Below, in pieces: positions 25,247 to 36,700 of a stretch of DNA of 55,098 nt; within the stretch, counting starts at the first letter, position 1, and the number at the start of each line of letters is the position of its first letter. The stretch covers positions 1 through 55,098 of the forward strand of contig JAJEIE010000037.1 in assembly GCA_022827625.1 (NCBI GenBank). Direction: 5' to 3'. The stretch comes from Candidatus Poribacteria bacterium. GTDB taxonomy: Bacteria; Poribacteria; WGA-4E; WGA-3G. Position numbers and translations under genes: made by a program. The notes under the pieces are model-generated. The model did not search any database. It had not been told where the DNA came from and saw nothing but the letters and a program-made list of their open reading frames with translations.

Positions 25247-26161
25247 ATGAGTAACTCATTTAGAAAAAGTTGCATCGTCCTCCATGAAAGTTGCACGACT
25301 GCCTTGGAGGACGAACGCATCACCTCCAAAATAGATCTGGCTTTTCTCGATCCCCCTTTTAATCAAGACAAGGCATACAATGCGTGGGACGACAATCTGC
25401 CCCCAGCGAAATATTGGGAATGGATGCACGAGATCTGTGCAAAAGTGTATACCTTGACTTCCGATGGCGGTGCAATTTACTTCATGCAACGAGAAAAAAA
25501 CGCAGAATTTGTATTGCAGTGCTTACGTGATACCGGATGGACTTTCCAAAACCTGATTATCTGGAAAAAGAAAACCTCAGCAGTGCCAGGGTTGAAACGC
25601 TTCGGCAAACATTACCAAGTCATCGCGTTTGCAACGAAGGGCAAAACACCGTGTGTTTTCCATCGGCTGCGCATTGACCCACCACTGCCAGCAGGCTATA
25701 AACACGCGCGTGAAAATGGTATGTTTGTTACGGACGTGTGGGATGATATCCGTGAGTTAACCTCTGGGTACTTTGCAGGCGATGAAGCGTTGCGAGATGC
25801 AGCAGGAAATCGATTGCATAAACAACAGGCACCTATTCAATTGCTCCTTCGGATCATCCTTTCCTCTACTGATCCTGGTGATGTTGTCCTCGATCCGTTC
25901 GCAGGTTCGGGGACAACGCTCGTCGTTGCAGAACAATTAGGTCGTCACGCGATAGGAATCGAACTTGATTCACACAACGTTACGCTTATTCAGAACAGAC
26001 TTGCCGAACAGAGAAAATCAGATGATGTCTCACGCTTTTTCAAGGATTATGCCTGCACCCCGGATTTGGAAACCATTTGGGGAAACCACGATCCAGATAG
26101 GAAATTTATGTCCTCCGACGAAACTGATGTTAAACAGATGGCTTTTCTTGAGTCAAACTAA
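25247..26161 (+). CDS. Type II DNA methyltransferase, beta-class amino-MTase
   Basis: 304 residues. The catalytic motif IV, DPPF (35-38), precedes the AdoMet-binding motif I DPFAGSGTT (216-224), which gives the beta order N-IV...I-C of N6-adenine or N4-cytosine methyltransferases. HKQQAPIQLL (191-200) corresponds to motif X, which precedes motif I in this class. The specificity region lies between, at about 110-175. DPPF does not settle adenine versus cytosine. The gene 3 nt downstream looks like its cognate restriction enzyme, so together they form a type II R-M system. Recognition sequence unknown. Confidence 0.9.
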   Translation: MSNSFRKSCIVLHESCTTALEDERITSKIDLAFLDPPFNQDKAYNAWDDNLPPAKYWEWMHEICAKVYTLTSDGGAIYFMQREKNAEFVLQCLRDTGWTFQNLIIWKKKTSAVPGLKRFGKHYQVIAFATKGKTPCVFHRLRIDPPLPAGYKHARENGMFVTDVWDDIRELTSGYFAGDEALRDAAGNRLHKQQAPIQLLLRIILSSTDPGDVVLDPFAGSGTTLVVAEQLGRHAIGIELDSHNVTLIQNRLAEQRKSDDVSRFFKDYACTPDLETIWGNHDPDRKFMSSDETDVKQMAFLESN

Positions 26162-26164
26162 TAA

Positions 26165-27031
26165 ATGGCTTACTCAATTTATCACTTCTTCGCTGAGCTA
26201 TGCCAGAAAAAAGCGGAATTCCTCTCAACAAATAAACTTGAGGGTTTTCCATTTGATGAACAAATGCTTTCTTGTATTAACAAGGGCAAATTTCCCGATT
26301 TAGCCATTAAACTTAATTGCGGCGATCCACAGTTCACTGGTGGGGAATTGATTGAACTCAAAGATAGTAAAACCTATGCAGTCGCCTCTTTTAATTCAAC
26401 GATTCCGACTGGTGAAAAAGATATTAAGAAGTTAACAGAAGGGCGAGAAAACATCATCCGAACACAGATGCAGGAAGCAGGCGATGATATATTTTCCTTA
26501 CCTATTCGCCAAGTGTTTTATCTGATTCGGGGTAGAAAACAGTTAAATGTGAAAGTTTGCTTAACTCATGGAAAGTTTTTCGAGACAATCCCCGTTTCAA
26601 CACTGATCTCAGAGTCATTTGCTCAAGCTTTAGAAGAACGGCTAAACGAACTTGGAGAATCTTTGTCGGTATCAATGCGACAGAAATTGTTGGATCTGTT
26701 CAGTGAACAGCAAACTTTCAGTAGAACGAGGAACGTAGATGATGCCTCAGTTCGATTACGTTTTCGTATTATGACAGAAGTTAAAGCTGGTGCGAATATT
26801 TTGAACCCGAATCAGTATCCACAAATCCGAGACAATACATTGAACTTCGCTGTTCCATGTCATAACGATGTCGAACAGAATCAACTGAAAAATAAGATGG
26901 AAATTGCTTTTGGAGAAATGGAATCTGCCAAGTTCTTTTCTCAAATGGAAGTTTTTGTTCTCCAACACCATTTTAATGGAAATTTTCTTATTTTTCAGGC
27001 GAAACTGCCATCTCTGGCTGAAGAAGGATAG
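26165..27031 (+). CDS. Probable type II restriction endonuclease (PD-ELK)
   Basis: 288 residues; no family recognised by overall sequence. A PD-(D/E)XK active-site pattern is visible: F43-P44-D45, then GGELIELKDS with E64-L-K66, spacing 18 residues, on predicted strands. It starts 3 nt after the methyltransferase stop, the classic arrangement of type II systems. The coding sequence is visibly richer in A and T than its neighbours, suggesting acquisition by transfer. The following PhyH gene begins 4 nt after its stop, so all three may share a transcript. The alternative is another nuclease-fold protein. Confidence 0.7.
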   Translation: MAYSIYHFFAELCQKKAEFLSTNKLEGFPFDEQMLSCINKGKFPDLAIKLNCGDPQFTGGELIELKDSKTYAVASFNSTIPTGEKDIKKLTEGRENIIRTQMQEAGDDIFSLPIRQVFYLIRGRKQLNVKVCLTHGKFFETIPVSTLISESFAQALEERLNELGESLSVSMRQKLLDLFSEQQTFSRTRNVDDASVRLRFRIMTEVKAGANILNPNQYPQIRDNTLNFAVPCHNDVEQNQLKNKMEIAFGEMESAKFFSQMEVFVLQHHFNGNFLIFQAKLPSLAEEG

Positions 27032-27035
27032 AAAA

Positions 27036-27845
27036 ATGGAACGAACAACCTATTTAGCAGATCAAGTTGCCAGTGAAGCACAAATTCAGGAATGGGTGGA
27101 AACTTTCCATCAACGCGGCTGCCTATTTCTGCAAAATGTCTTGCCCCCGGATCTATGCGCGCAACTTCGTCAAGATTTAGAGTGGGCACTCGAAAACAAC
27201 CCAAATGGCTTGAACAGCGGAAGTTCAACAGGTCGCATGCATTTAAGCCACAGGATGTTTGAACACAGCGAAGCGAATCGCCGTCTCTTCGATCTTGAGC
27301 CTATCGTCTCTTTCGCTGAAGCACTCGTCGCGGAAAACTGCCACGTTATTCACAACAATTCGTTCCAGACCTATCCGGGTGGTGGTATTACGTCTTGGCA
27401 TCAAGATGACGCACCGCACTATATCGTAACAGAAGGCGAGCCACCAAAGAACGTGCGGCTGCCGGTCCTGCTTTTTACAGCGAATTATTACCTCACCGAT
27501 GTCACCGAGATTGAACACGGCGGCACAGAAGTCGTTCCGGGTTCGCATCTTTTTGGGGCATCGCCACCGAATCCGATAGAAGGGACGGAGTGGAAAGAAA
27601 AAGTCCAGTATAATCTCGGAAAAGCTGGAAGCGTTATTATGTTCAACAATCAGGTATGGCATCGCGGGGGTCCAAACCAGAGCCAGCGCACCCGGTATAT
27701 TACGCAAGTGACTTACGCGCGCCGTCTCGTTGGACACAAATTTTATCCATTTATGAACTACAATATGCCTAAGTCGGTCTACGAAGACGCGAGTCCCCGC
27801 TTACGTCGATTACTCGGCTTCCTCAATCACGGTGCCTACGGTTAA
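27036..27845 (+). CDS. Phytanoyl-CoA dioxygenase (PhyH) family protein
   Basis: 269 residues from ATG 27036 (AAGGA 8 nt upstream); a longer frame overlapping the endonuclease gene is unlikely. It is a non-haem Fe(II)/2-oxoglutarate oxygenase fold: iron ligands in SWHQDD (HxD) and VWHRGG (distal His), followed by an Arg in RTRYITQVTY that would bind 2-oxoglutarate, with GGTEVVPGSH in the middle. The substrate is unknown; the family hydroxylates lipids and natural products. It is placed 4 nt after the restriction gene, either by insertion of the R-M cassette upstream or by genuine co-transcription. Confidence 0.9.
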   Translation: MERTTYLADQVASEAQIQEWVETFHQRGCLFLQNVLPPDLCAQLRQDLEWALENNPNGLNSGSSTGRMHLSHRMFEHSEANRRLFDLEPIVSFAEALVAENCHVIHNNSFQTYPGGGITSWHQDDAPHYIVTEGEPPKNVRLPVLLFTANYYLTDVTEIEHGGTEVVPGSHLFGASPPNPIEGTEWKEKVQYNLGKAGSVIMFNNQVWHRGGPNQSQRTRYITQVTYARRLVGHKFYPFMNYNMPKSVYEDASPRLRRLLGFLNHGAYG

Positions 27846-27904
27846 ATTTGTGGAACAGCGGAAAAAAATAGTGCGTCGGAGAAACTCATTCCAAGGGATT
27901 GGAA

Positions 27905-28723
27905 ATGCATCAAGAATACCTGAAAGCATTTATAGATAAAACAGATTCAGATGCTCGGATTCTGGCAGTATGGCTGGAAGGAAGTTTTGCAAAAGGAACC
28001 GCTGACAGATACTCAGATATCGACATTCATCTCTTGGTTGCTGAAGCAGACAAGGCAGCTTTCCAACACAGGTTAGAATCCTGGCTATCGGATATTCAGG
28101 CGTTGGTTCTCTTCAGAGACAGATTTCCTGGACAGATGATGACTTGCATCACAACCGCAGGTTTGCGAGTTGATGTCTGGGTACACACCGGGGATACAAT
28201 CACCCTTGAACGTCCTAAGGTTCGTGTATTATCTGGTGAAGAACATATCCAATTCAAGGAAACGTGTGGAAACAAGGAACCGAAAAATGTCAATATAGCA
28301 TTACAGCAGCATTTCAACGAGTTTTGGCGCGTGCTTTCTATTCTTCCCACAGTTTTAGGACGCGATGAGTATATTTCAGGATTTATGGGCAGTACATTTC
28401 TCGTGATGTCGCTGACTGAAGTTCTCATTATTGGGAATGGAAATCAAAGAGACAGAGGTGTAAAAAACATCAATGCTTTTATCCCACAAGCACTGAGAGA
28501 AGAAATTGAAACTGCGTTGCCAGCGCAAAACCTCAACAGAGAAAACACTGCAAAAGCAAATCTCCGGTTGACAGCGATTATGCAACGGTACGGACCGGAT
28601 ATTGCCAAACAGCGCGGAGTCGTTTACCCGATCGCCTTGGAAAAGGCTGTCCTCAATTATATCTCCAGAGAATTACAAATATTGGGACTCTCTGACTGCT
28701 TAAATGAACTACACAGGCTTTAG
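27905..28723 (+). CDS. Nucleotidyltransferase-fold protein
   Basis: 272 residues from ATG 27905 (AAGGGA about 7 nt upstream; an in-frame TTG is 6 nt earlier). The N-terminus carries the polymerase-beta-type motif GSFAKGTADRYSDIDIHLL: G26-S27 and D38-x-D40. A third acidic residue is probably in VDVWVH. The C-terminal half is helical, as in aminoglycoside or streptomycin adenylyltransferase-like proteins. The substrate cannot be predicted; resistance, regulatory nucleotidylation or toxin-antitoxin roles all occur in the superfamily. No HEPN partner gene is adjacent. Confidence 0.8.
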   Translation: MHQEYLKAFIDKTDSDARILAVWLEGSFAKGTADRYSDIDIHLLVAEADKAAFQHRLESWLSDIQALVLFRDRFPGQMMTCITTAGLRVDVWVHTGDTITLERPKVRVLSGEEHIQFKETCGNKEPKNVNIALQQHFNEFWRVLSILPTVLGRDEYISGFMGSTFLVMSLTEVLIIGNGNQRDRGVKNINAFIPQALREEIETALPAQNLNRENTAKANLRLTAIMQRYGPDIAKQRGVVYPIALEKAVLNYISRELQILGLSDCLNELHRL

Positions 28724-28736
28724 TCTTCCAACCATA

Positions 28737-28772
28737 GCTCCGACTATTGACAACTAATAACCAACAACCAAT
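28737..28772. repeat. Single arm of the heptamer-type intergenic repeat
   Basis: ATTGACAACTAATAACCAAC and the next few bases lead to the ATG at 28773. Only the right arm is seen. No Shine-Dalgarno is present before the gene. Confidence 0.55.
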
Positions 28773-29816
28773 ATGAAAGCAATCGCTTTTTCAGAACAGG
28801 GTAGCGCAGAGGTGCTCCAATATACAGACGTCCCGAAGCCGTCAATTGACGCTAACGAGGTCCTGGTTAAAGTCGAAGCCTGTGCCGTGAACTATCTGGA
28901 TCTTCACGCACGACGAAATCGACCGGAGATAGCAGCGAAACTCCGTCAAGGAGACACCCCACACATACTCGGCTCCGACATCGCTGGAACAATCGCCGAA
29001 ATGGGTGCTGCAGCCCGTGGCGTTTCAGTCGGCGATAGAATTGTCCTCGCACCATGCATTCCATGCAGCATCTGTAGTGATTGTCACCGTGGTGCGGAAA
29101 ATTTGTGCGACACACAAGAACTTATCGGCTTTCAAATAAACGGTGGATACGCAGAATACGTAAAAGCACCCGTCCAAAATGCCATTCGGATGCCGGATGA
29201 ATTGTCGTTTGTTAGTGCCGCTGCGATGCCGATTGCGTATCTCACAGCATGGCACATGCTGATGACGCGCGCCCAACTGCGTCCTGAGGACGATATTTTA
29301 ATTCTCGGGGTTGGCGGTGGGGTCGGGAGTGCGGGACTACAAATCGCAAAACTAACCGGTGCCAGAGTTTTCGCGACAGCGAGCAGCGATGAGAAACTTG
29401 AACGCGCCCGACAGATGGGGGCAGATGTTACAATCAACTACAAAGATACAGACTTTTCAGAGGTGGTACTCGATGTAACGGAAGGACGAGGGGTCGATGT
29501 TGTTCTTGAACACGTCGGTGCTACAACATGGGAGCAGAGCATCGCAAGTCTTGCTAAAAACGGAAGGCTGGTCTCGTGTGGGGTAACAACGGGCAATATC
29601 GGAACCATTAATATCCGAAAGATGTATCAGAAGGAGTTAACTGTGATGGGTGCTGCCCTTGGCACGGTCGTTGAACTTCGGACCCTGATCCATCTCGCCG
29701 GACAACGGAAACTCCAACCTATTATAGATAGCGTCTTACCGCTTCGCGAGGCGCGTCAGGCACATCTATTGTTGGAAAACCGTCAAAATTTTGGTAAAGT
29801 TTGTCTACGTCCATAA
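28773..29816 (+). CDS. Medium-chain alcohol dehydrogenase / quinone oxidoreductase family
   Basis: 347 residues of the MDR superfamily. The structural zinc cysteines are C98, C101, C104 and C112. The nucleotide-binding loop is GVGGGVGSAG. The catalytic zinc position normally given by GHE reads GSD (67-69), as in quinone oxidoreductases, while C37 is kept. The protein therefore has a structural zinc site but probably an altered catalytic one. NAD(P)H-dependent reduction or oxidation of an unknown carbonyl or quinone is likely. The last plus-strand gene before the XRE regulator. Confidence 0.9.
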   Translation: MKAIAFSEQGSAEVLQYTDVPKPSIDANEVLVKVEACAVNYLDLHARRNRPEIAAKLRQGDTPHILGSDIAGTIAEMGAAARGVSVGDRIVLAPCIPCSICSDCHRGAENLCDTQELIGFQINGGYAEYVKAPVQNAIRMPDELSFVSAAAMPIAYLTAWHMLMTRAQLRPEDDILILGVGGGVGSAGLQIAKLTGARVFATASSDEKLERARQMGADVTINYKDTDFSEVVLDVTEGRGVDVVLEHVGATTWEQSIASLAKNGRLVSCGVTTGNIGTINIRKMYQKELTVMGAALGTVVELRTLIHLAGQRKLQPIIDSVLPLREARQAHLLLENRQNFGKVCLRP

Positions 29817-29883
29817 AGAGATATAAATTTCTGTCAAACGCTAAACGCTATACTGGGATCGAATCAGTTGAATACCAAACCTG

Positions 29884-30285
29884 CTACTTTGAATCTGAGT
29901 CTGTCTTTTTTCCTGCCGTCTTCGCCGCTTCCGCTTTGGTCTTGAGAAACTCATAAAATTCGTAGAGGGTGTCTTTGTCTTTCTCAGTAAATTCCATCAT
30001 ACCCTTAAACATGGCATTGACCTTCGGATCGGCTAAGAGATCTTCGTAACGCCTTTCTTCTTTTCCAAGTAAATAATCAGTCGTTACCTTTAGAGCATCG
30101 GAGAGACTCGCAAGCGTATTAAACGAAGGTTTACGGGTGCCTGATTCAAATTGCGAGATCGCAGCTGGCGTTAAATTCGCTACGTTGGCGAGTTCGGTTT
30201 GTGTCATTTCCAATTCACGCCGACGCAATTTTATGCGTGAGACGACTTTATCAACCTTCTCTGATTTTTTTGATCCCTTGTTCAC
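29884..30285 (-). CDS. XRE-family transcriptional regulator
   Basis: 133 residues. A helix-turn-helix of Cro/C1 type occupies about 14-72: LRRRELEMTQTELANVANLT, then PAAISQFESGTRKPSFNTLA and LLGKEE. The C-terminus is a charged helical tail. The start is GTG 30285 with AAGGAG 7 nt upstream. It is divergent from the giant permease gene, with 431 bp between, and could regulate it or itself. It is about 2.9 kb from the R-M genes, so a role as R-M controller is less likely. Confidence 0.88.
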   Translation of the reverse strand: MNKGSKKSEKVDKVVSRIKLRRRELEMTQTELANVANLTPAAISQFESGTRKPSFNTLASLSDALKVTTDYLLGKEERRYEDLLADPKVNAMFKGMMEFTEKDKDTLYEFYEFLKTKAEAAKTAGKKTDSDSK

Positions 30286-30302
30286 GTTTGACTCCTTATT
30301 TT

Positions 30303-30440
30303 TTCGTTGTCAGCCGTCGGTTAAGAGGGCTCTCTGTAACAATTGACCACTCCCTGGAAGCACCCCAAGTCGGGGATAGATTGTTAGTTACAAACCGCTT
30401 TTTAACTAATAACTGAACACTGACAACCGACGACTATTAA
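30303..30440. repeat. Heptamer-armed inverted-repeat element
   Basis: The left arm TTGTCAGCCGTCGGTTAAGAG pairs with the right arm ACTGACAACCGACGAC region near 30417-30435. The core has TAACAAT and ATTGTTA. It lies between divergent genes. Confidence 0.7.
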
Positions 30441-30491
30441 AAAACGTGAAATATATTTTAACCTAAAAAAGCCTTAAATGCAAATTTTAAT

Positions 30492-30519
30492 TTGACAAAA
30501 ATTGCGGTAATGGTATAAA
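30492..30519 (+). promoter_or_regulatory. Promoter of the giant permease gene
   Basis: Consensus TTGACA at 30492-30497, a 16-bp spacer, TATAAA at 30514-30519. Transcription from about 30526 would give a leader of roughly 190 nt before the ATG at 30717. No known riboswitch was recognised in it. Confidence 0.7.
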
Positions 30520-30716
30520 ATATGATTATTGTACCTTCTAACACTATATTCGCAGGTCTCTGTTGAGAAGAAACTTGCAAAAAAACACGTAAGCCACATG
30601 CCATTCTGTAAGATAAGCGTCGGCAGTGCTTTTACGCGCCACGCTTTTTGTGCGTATTTTTCTCGCCGTGAGGATAAAAACACAAAATACATGAGAGAGG
30701 TGGGAGACTTTACAAC

Positions 30717-33700
30717 ATGAAAATTCATAATAGGAGTCAGCAGGATCCGAGACATTTCAATGTGATAACAAACCTAACTGCGCAACGCATGGGTGTAAGC
30801 CACGCTTTAATTCTTTGTCTTTCTATTTTACTTATCAGCGGACTCTGCCATACTGCATACACGCAAACGGTTTCCAGCACCGGTATGCAAACCGCAGCCA
30901 TCCAGATCCGAGATGATCTGTCCATTGGCAACATCCGGAAGGACATTGCCCGTCTGTCAAGTTTAGAGAGCCGTGTAACAGGTTACCCACAATCCGCAAG
31001 CGGCAGTAAATACATCTTTGACCGGTTCGTCGAAATCGGCTTGCAAAATGTAGAAAGTCGAGAGTTCCCAGTCACGGTCCCCATCGATCACGGCGATAGC
31101 GTTGTTGAGATAGTCTCACCAGACGGGACTGTCCTACATAGTTTCAAACTCACGCCACTTTGGCCAAATCTTGTCCGAACTTCCCTATTAGCAGATGGAA
31201 TTAAGCACACCGTTTTAGCAGGCGAAACACTTCAGGACATCGCTGCAAGTTACCAGATCTCTGAAGAGGTTATCCTCGCAAATGAACGAAACAAATTCTT
31301 GCCCTCTCCTGTTGTAGAAGGAAACAGCGTGTATATTCCAACTGGCGGTTTATCCGGTCCGCTCCTTTACGGTGACGATGGCGAACTCGCCGACTTCAAC
31401 GGCACTAATATCGGCGGATTTTGGCATAAACTCCAAGATGGAGATACCCTTACATCGCTTGCGCGGCGTTATCGCATCACAGAAGCCAGTATCACTGACG
31501 ATGTCCTCAACGAACATCTCCAGAAAGCGTCCGACGGCATTGATAACGATGAAGATGGTACTATTGATGAATACGGTGAAATTCCACTGCTCTCCGAGAT
31601 TCTCGGATGGGCAACAGATGGTATCGACAACGATGCAGACGGTTGGACAGACGAAATCCCAGGCGACGCTACCGACGGTATTGACAATAATCAAGATGGA
31701 CACATTGATGAATCTGGCGAGTTCGTCGCTGCCAGCGAAGCACACATTTTCATCCCGAAGGGTGCCATAGTTCTCCTCGACTTTAACTCCAGCACCCGTT
31801 ATATTAACGCAACAATGCTCGGCGGGACCGCTATTATCTTCATTGAACCTGAAACAACCATCCGCGGGGAAGCAGAGAACAAATTCGGCACAGTGCCTGC
31901 CAATATACCACGATTCTGGATATCTAAAGCAGATGCCGACTTCCTCACGAATCTGCTTGAACAAGAACACAACGCAGGAAACCAAGTAAACGCCCGCGTC
32001 AGAGGAAAGATGACATGGGAACGTCGCGTCGGCCAGAACATACGCGGTTTCTTGGAAGGTGGTGACCCATCGTTACGGGATGAACTCATCGTCCTTACCG
32101 CTTACTATGATTCTATGTCCATTGTGCCTGCTATGGCACCGGGCGCAGATCCGACTTGCGGTGTTGCCACCCTCATGGAACTCGCAAGGCTCTTTAGCCT
32201 ACCCGAATATCGCCCAGGATATTCCATTCTGTTTGTCGCAGTTGACGGGCATTTCCAAGGACTCGCTGGCATGCGTGCATTTATGGAAGGCATCGGACAG
32301 GATATTGTCGGTAGTGACACGGACTCTCCCGGCACACCAACAATGCACGGACTACGCCGCGGACTCTCTACAGATGTTATTGAATTTGAAGAATTGGGTA
32401 GAAGACTTCTGCTCTCAATTGACCGGAGCGTCTTAGTTGATCTCCCTTCCGACTTTTTCCACGGTATACATAACGTAAAATCTGACCTCGAATCCCTGAC
32501 GACCACCTTAGACGGCTTGGCAGAAACCCGCTCTGAGATCGAAACCCTCACGAACCAGCAACGCGACTTCTCGGAACGCCAGAAGAAACAAGCCGACAAA
32601 AATCGGAAACGCGAAAAGCAAGAATTCACTGGTGAAGAGAAGAGTATATTATTGGCAAACCTCGCCCGCTCAAAGAAAGAAGCACTCCAAACAACGCATT
32701 TCCTACGAGACATTGTTGAGGAATTAGCCGCCGTTCGTACCGTTGCTCTAAACACAAGTCGCACCGCACAACGTGAATTAATTGAAACGCTGGCATTACC
32801 AATCGCTCGTCTTGACACATGGGCTGTAGCGAAACTCATTCGCGCCATAGAAACGGGTATGGCTGACGAATATGCCACGCATCCAAACGATGCCTACCTG
32901 ATCCCCGTGCAACAAGGTTCAGGGTGGAACATTCCCGTTCCCAGTGATCTCCCCGAAGAATTGGTCCCTGATATTGAGATGCTAAACCAAACACTCGCAG
33001 ACTGGGAGATGAGCGATAAACGCAAATTCGCCCTAATGTGGACCCCCGAAAAAATCATGGACCGGCATCTCGATTTACACGGACTTACTGACGCGAAACT
33101 GGCACGTAAGGTCTTGCGCGAAGCCGACAACTCCCTTGAGGTTGCCATTCAAGCGGAAGCCCAACTCCTCGAAAAAATCTTAGCCCAAATCCCTGATAGC
33201 AAGGCTTCTGAAGACCAGATTAAAGCGAGTATCCGGAAACTCAAGGAAACCCCTATGTCGCAAGAAGACACCAACATGCTACTCTATAGTGGGAAATTCC
33301 TCTCTAACGCCGGTATCGAACGCTTGAACACTATTGACACACAACTCCGACAACGGTTAAACGAATCTGAAGACCTCACTGATGCCGCTGTCCTGATCAC
33401 TGATCTGCTCAAAGACAAGCAGAGCATTTTTGAAATCGGACTCCGAAACGCTCGCTTAGAGCGAACCCGCACCCAAAACTTGATGGCAACTGCTGAGACG
33501 CTTGGAAGAGAATACTTAGATGAAGAAAAACTCATCCTGAAAAACTATCTCTCAGACACTGAAACAGAGCAGGCACTCAAGTTACGCGCCCATATCTCAT
33601 CACACATCAAGGAAGCAGATCTTCTGGCGATCGTCAAAAGACGTTCGGAAGCAGACATCATCGCGCTCGAAAACCTCATAGAAAGATTGTCTACTTTAGA

Positions 33701-36700
33701 TACCGACCTTGATACAGAGACGAAGACCCTTCTGCGCGATAATATGCTAACGCTCCGAAATGCCCGATTCCGCAACATTCAGAGCCGTATTGAAAAGATG
33801 CTACGGATTGACACCGGAGAATATAACCGAAAACTTGGACAGATTGAAGCCGCTATTGCACTTCAAGACCTCTTCAATCGCTACTACACCTCTCTCTATA
33901 TTAGCATCGACCTCTCCTCACAATCGGATCAATTTGGTGTGTTCAACAAGGGCTGGTTCTACGACCAACAGCCTGAATTCGTCCTGCGCCGTGAGTTCGC
34001 GAGTATTGGTAACCAACTCGCCTCCTATGCAGAAGATGCCGATTTTGGGGTCCGTGTACGGAAACTTTGGCAGTGGACAGATGACCAGATCCGACAAGCC
34101 GTTATGGCACGCCAATGGACTGTGGCTGGCGGAATCTCTGATAAATCCGCCCTTGAAGGAAAAACCCTTGAAACGCTCCTCAGCTCCCATTTCAGTAAAC
34201 TCACAGGCCTTAGCGGTGTCAGTCGCTTAATGAAAATGCAATTCGAGCAATGGCGCAACCAAGGTGAACCTTCCGAAGATATGCTCAAGGATATGGACTA
34301 TATCCGTAAAGAGGTCGAGCGTTTCATCCGAAACGATGTCCGCACGGCAAAGAAAAATCGGAAGAATAATATCCGAACGCGTGAGCAGTTGGACGCAATG
34401 CTGCGCTTGCGACATGAGGACCCAGAAACCTTCTCCGATGATGAAATTGAGGACATCAAAACCCTCATCTCAATCGTCGGTCTCGGTGGTGATTCAAACT
34501 TCGTCAATGCTATCTCCGCGAGTGGCGGAAAAACCTGGAAAACTTATATTCCGGGTAAGATTGCTTTCGATAGCGAAGTCGCAACGCTCGTCGGAAAAAC
34601 AGGTATCGCCTTCGCAACTATTGAAGACGCTCGCGTGCTAACGGACACACCACTTGATACAATCGACCGGGTCGATCTACACGAGGGTGGAAACCTTCAT
34701 CAACAAGCACAAACGCTCGCATCTTTACTTATTCAGGCACTCCGCGATGAAGAAATGCCGACCGCTGCACGCGTCGGGAATTTCTATTGTAACCTTTTCG
34801 GTGATGTCGTTGAATTTGATGCCCGTGAATCCGCATTACCGAATAAGCCGGTTCCCTATCCAATCTTGACGCTTCGCAGAAAGCATAAAACCATGATGGG
34901 TGTCCGTGGAGACCTATTCGTTATGGGCGATAACAAAGGCAACTTCGAGGTCGCTGGATTAGCCATGGAAGGTAGAGCCACACGCCGCCTCAGGGGCCTA
35001 CAGGAAGTGGAAGCCTATATCCTTGATCCAGATTCTGGCGACATCATCTATGCCCCAGATTTAGGGAACTATGGTGCGAAACTGCTTCCCAATCAAATCC
35101 CGATCAACACCCGAAGGCGCGGGTGTCGGGTCGTCACATTTCCGTGCGTATCTACAACCATCTACGATCTTGTGGACCAGCGGTATTTACGAACCCTGCG
35201 GGAACTTGAAGTCTATGACGCACTCACTGACAGCGCACCTGAGAAGTTCGGGATGTCAAAACCGTGGCAGCAGGAAGGGGTCTCGGCAGCTGAACCGATT
35301 GCCCTCGTTTATAGCGAACCGAATACGCGTATTAAGGTCGGAATGGCTTACGGACAAATTGGTAAACGGCTTTTACTTATTAAAGCCACAAAAAGCGGTA
35401 TGAAAAATCCGACGCTCTATACCGGCGAAGGTTTCGTTGTTCGTGAAAACGGTCGGATTCGTCTCACGCCTTATGTCGTTGTCCGCGATATGTGGTGGCT
35501 TGACGAAAACCGATCACAACTCTATAAACGGTTCGGTATCTCCAGTGACCGACTCGATAAACTCCACCAATTCGCGAATGAGTACCTCGCACGCGCTGAA
35601 ACGGAATTACTACAAAATGACTATCAGCAAGCACTGAAACTCGCACGTGCCGCCTGGGGCTACGAATCACGCGCATACCCAGACGTTAAACAGACAGGCA
35701 ACGACGTTGTGAACGGTGTGATGTTCTATCTCGCCCTACTGATGCCGTTTGCTTACTTCATGGAACGGCTTATCTTCGGTTTCCCGAATATCCACAAGCA
35801 GATTTTAGGGTCATTCGGGATCTTTTTACTCGTTTTCTTCTTCCTCAGCCAAGTACATCCGGCATTCCAGATTACAACCACACCTGTGATTATCCTAATT
35901 GCATTCGTTGTGCTTGCCTTAACAGTTATTGTCATCAGTATCATTGTCCGAAAATTCGAGGAACAACTTGAAAAGATTCGGCAGGAGGGCAGCAAGGTTT
36001 ACAAAGCAGATGTCGGACGGTTGAGCGCGAGTGCCGCAGCGTTTAGCTTGGGGATTTCCAACATGCGGAAACGCAAAGGGCGCACAATCCTAACCTGCTG
36101 TACATTGGTAATCCTGACTTTCACTGTCATCTCGTTTACCTCCGTGCGAACGTTTATGCATCCGAATAGAACAAGTCTCCCGCAGGTAACGCCTCGCTAT
36201 ACAGGGCTTCTCATCCGAGACCAATACTGGCGCCCGTTAGAGGAACCGGTGCTTACTTCTGTGCTAAACGACATGCAGAAGACCCAAATCACACTCACTG
36301 CTCTCGAGCGGCTCCTGGAACGTAAAAACGAAATTCTGGTCAAACAGGGACAACAACCCGTCAATATTGCGGAAGAGATAGCGACTTTAGAGCAAGGCGG
36401 ATTTATTGAAAAAGTAGACGAAGAATCTGTCGTCGTTGTTCGGAATTCCGTCGCACCACGCGCCTGGTATCAATCCTCAGGTACGGGAGACCAGTCTTTT
36501 GTCCAACTCACACGTACAACGAATCCTGCGGATCCATCGCCCCCAACCCATCCACTTACGGGTGAAGCCCTAACCTTTGCCGCGAATATGCTCGTCGGTA
36601 TGAACGAAGCAGAACCCGATGTTAGCGGTATCAACAGATACCTCCAGTATGGAAAATGGTTCAATCCCGTTGATGCTGGAGAGTGGCCAACGGAATGGCC

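Noticed and set aside
26904-27035. Longer start of the PhyH gene
   Set aside because: It overlaps the endonuclease gene in another frame; the conserved protein begins at ATG 27036 with AAGGA upstream.
28096-28428. Antisense open frames inside the nucleotidyltransferase and other genes
   Set aside because: Shadow frames of clearly conserved coding sequences with no independent start signals.
29884-30285. XRE protein as C-protein of the restriction-modification system
   Set aside because: It is about 2.9 kb away on the opposite strand with unrelated genes between, and is longer than typical controller proteins.
30526-30716. Riboswitch in the 190-nt leader of the giant permease gene
   Set aside because: No conserved riboswitch core was recognisable and the small hairpins seen are not distinctive.
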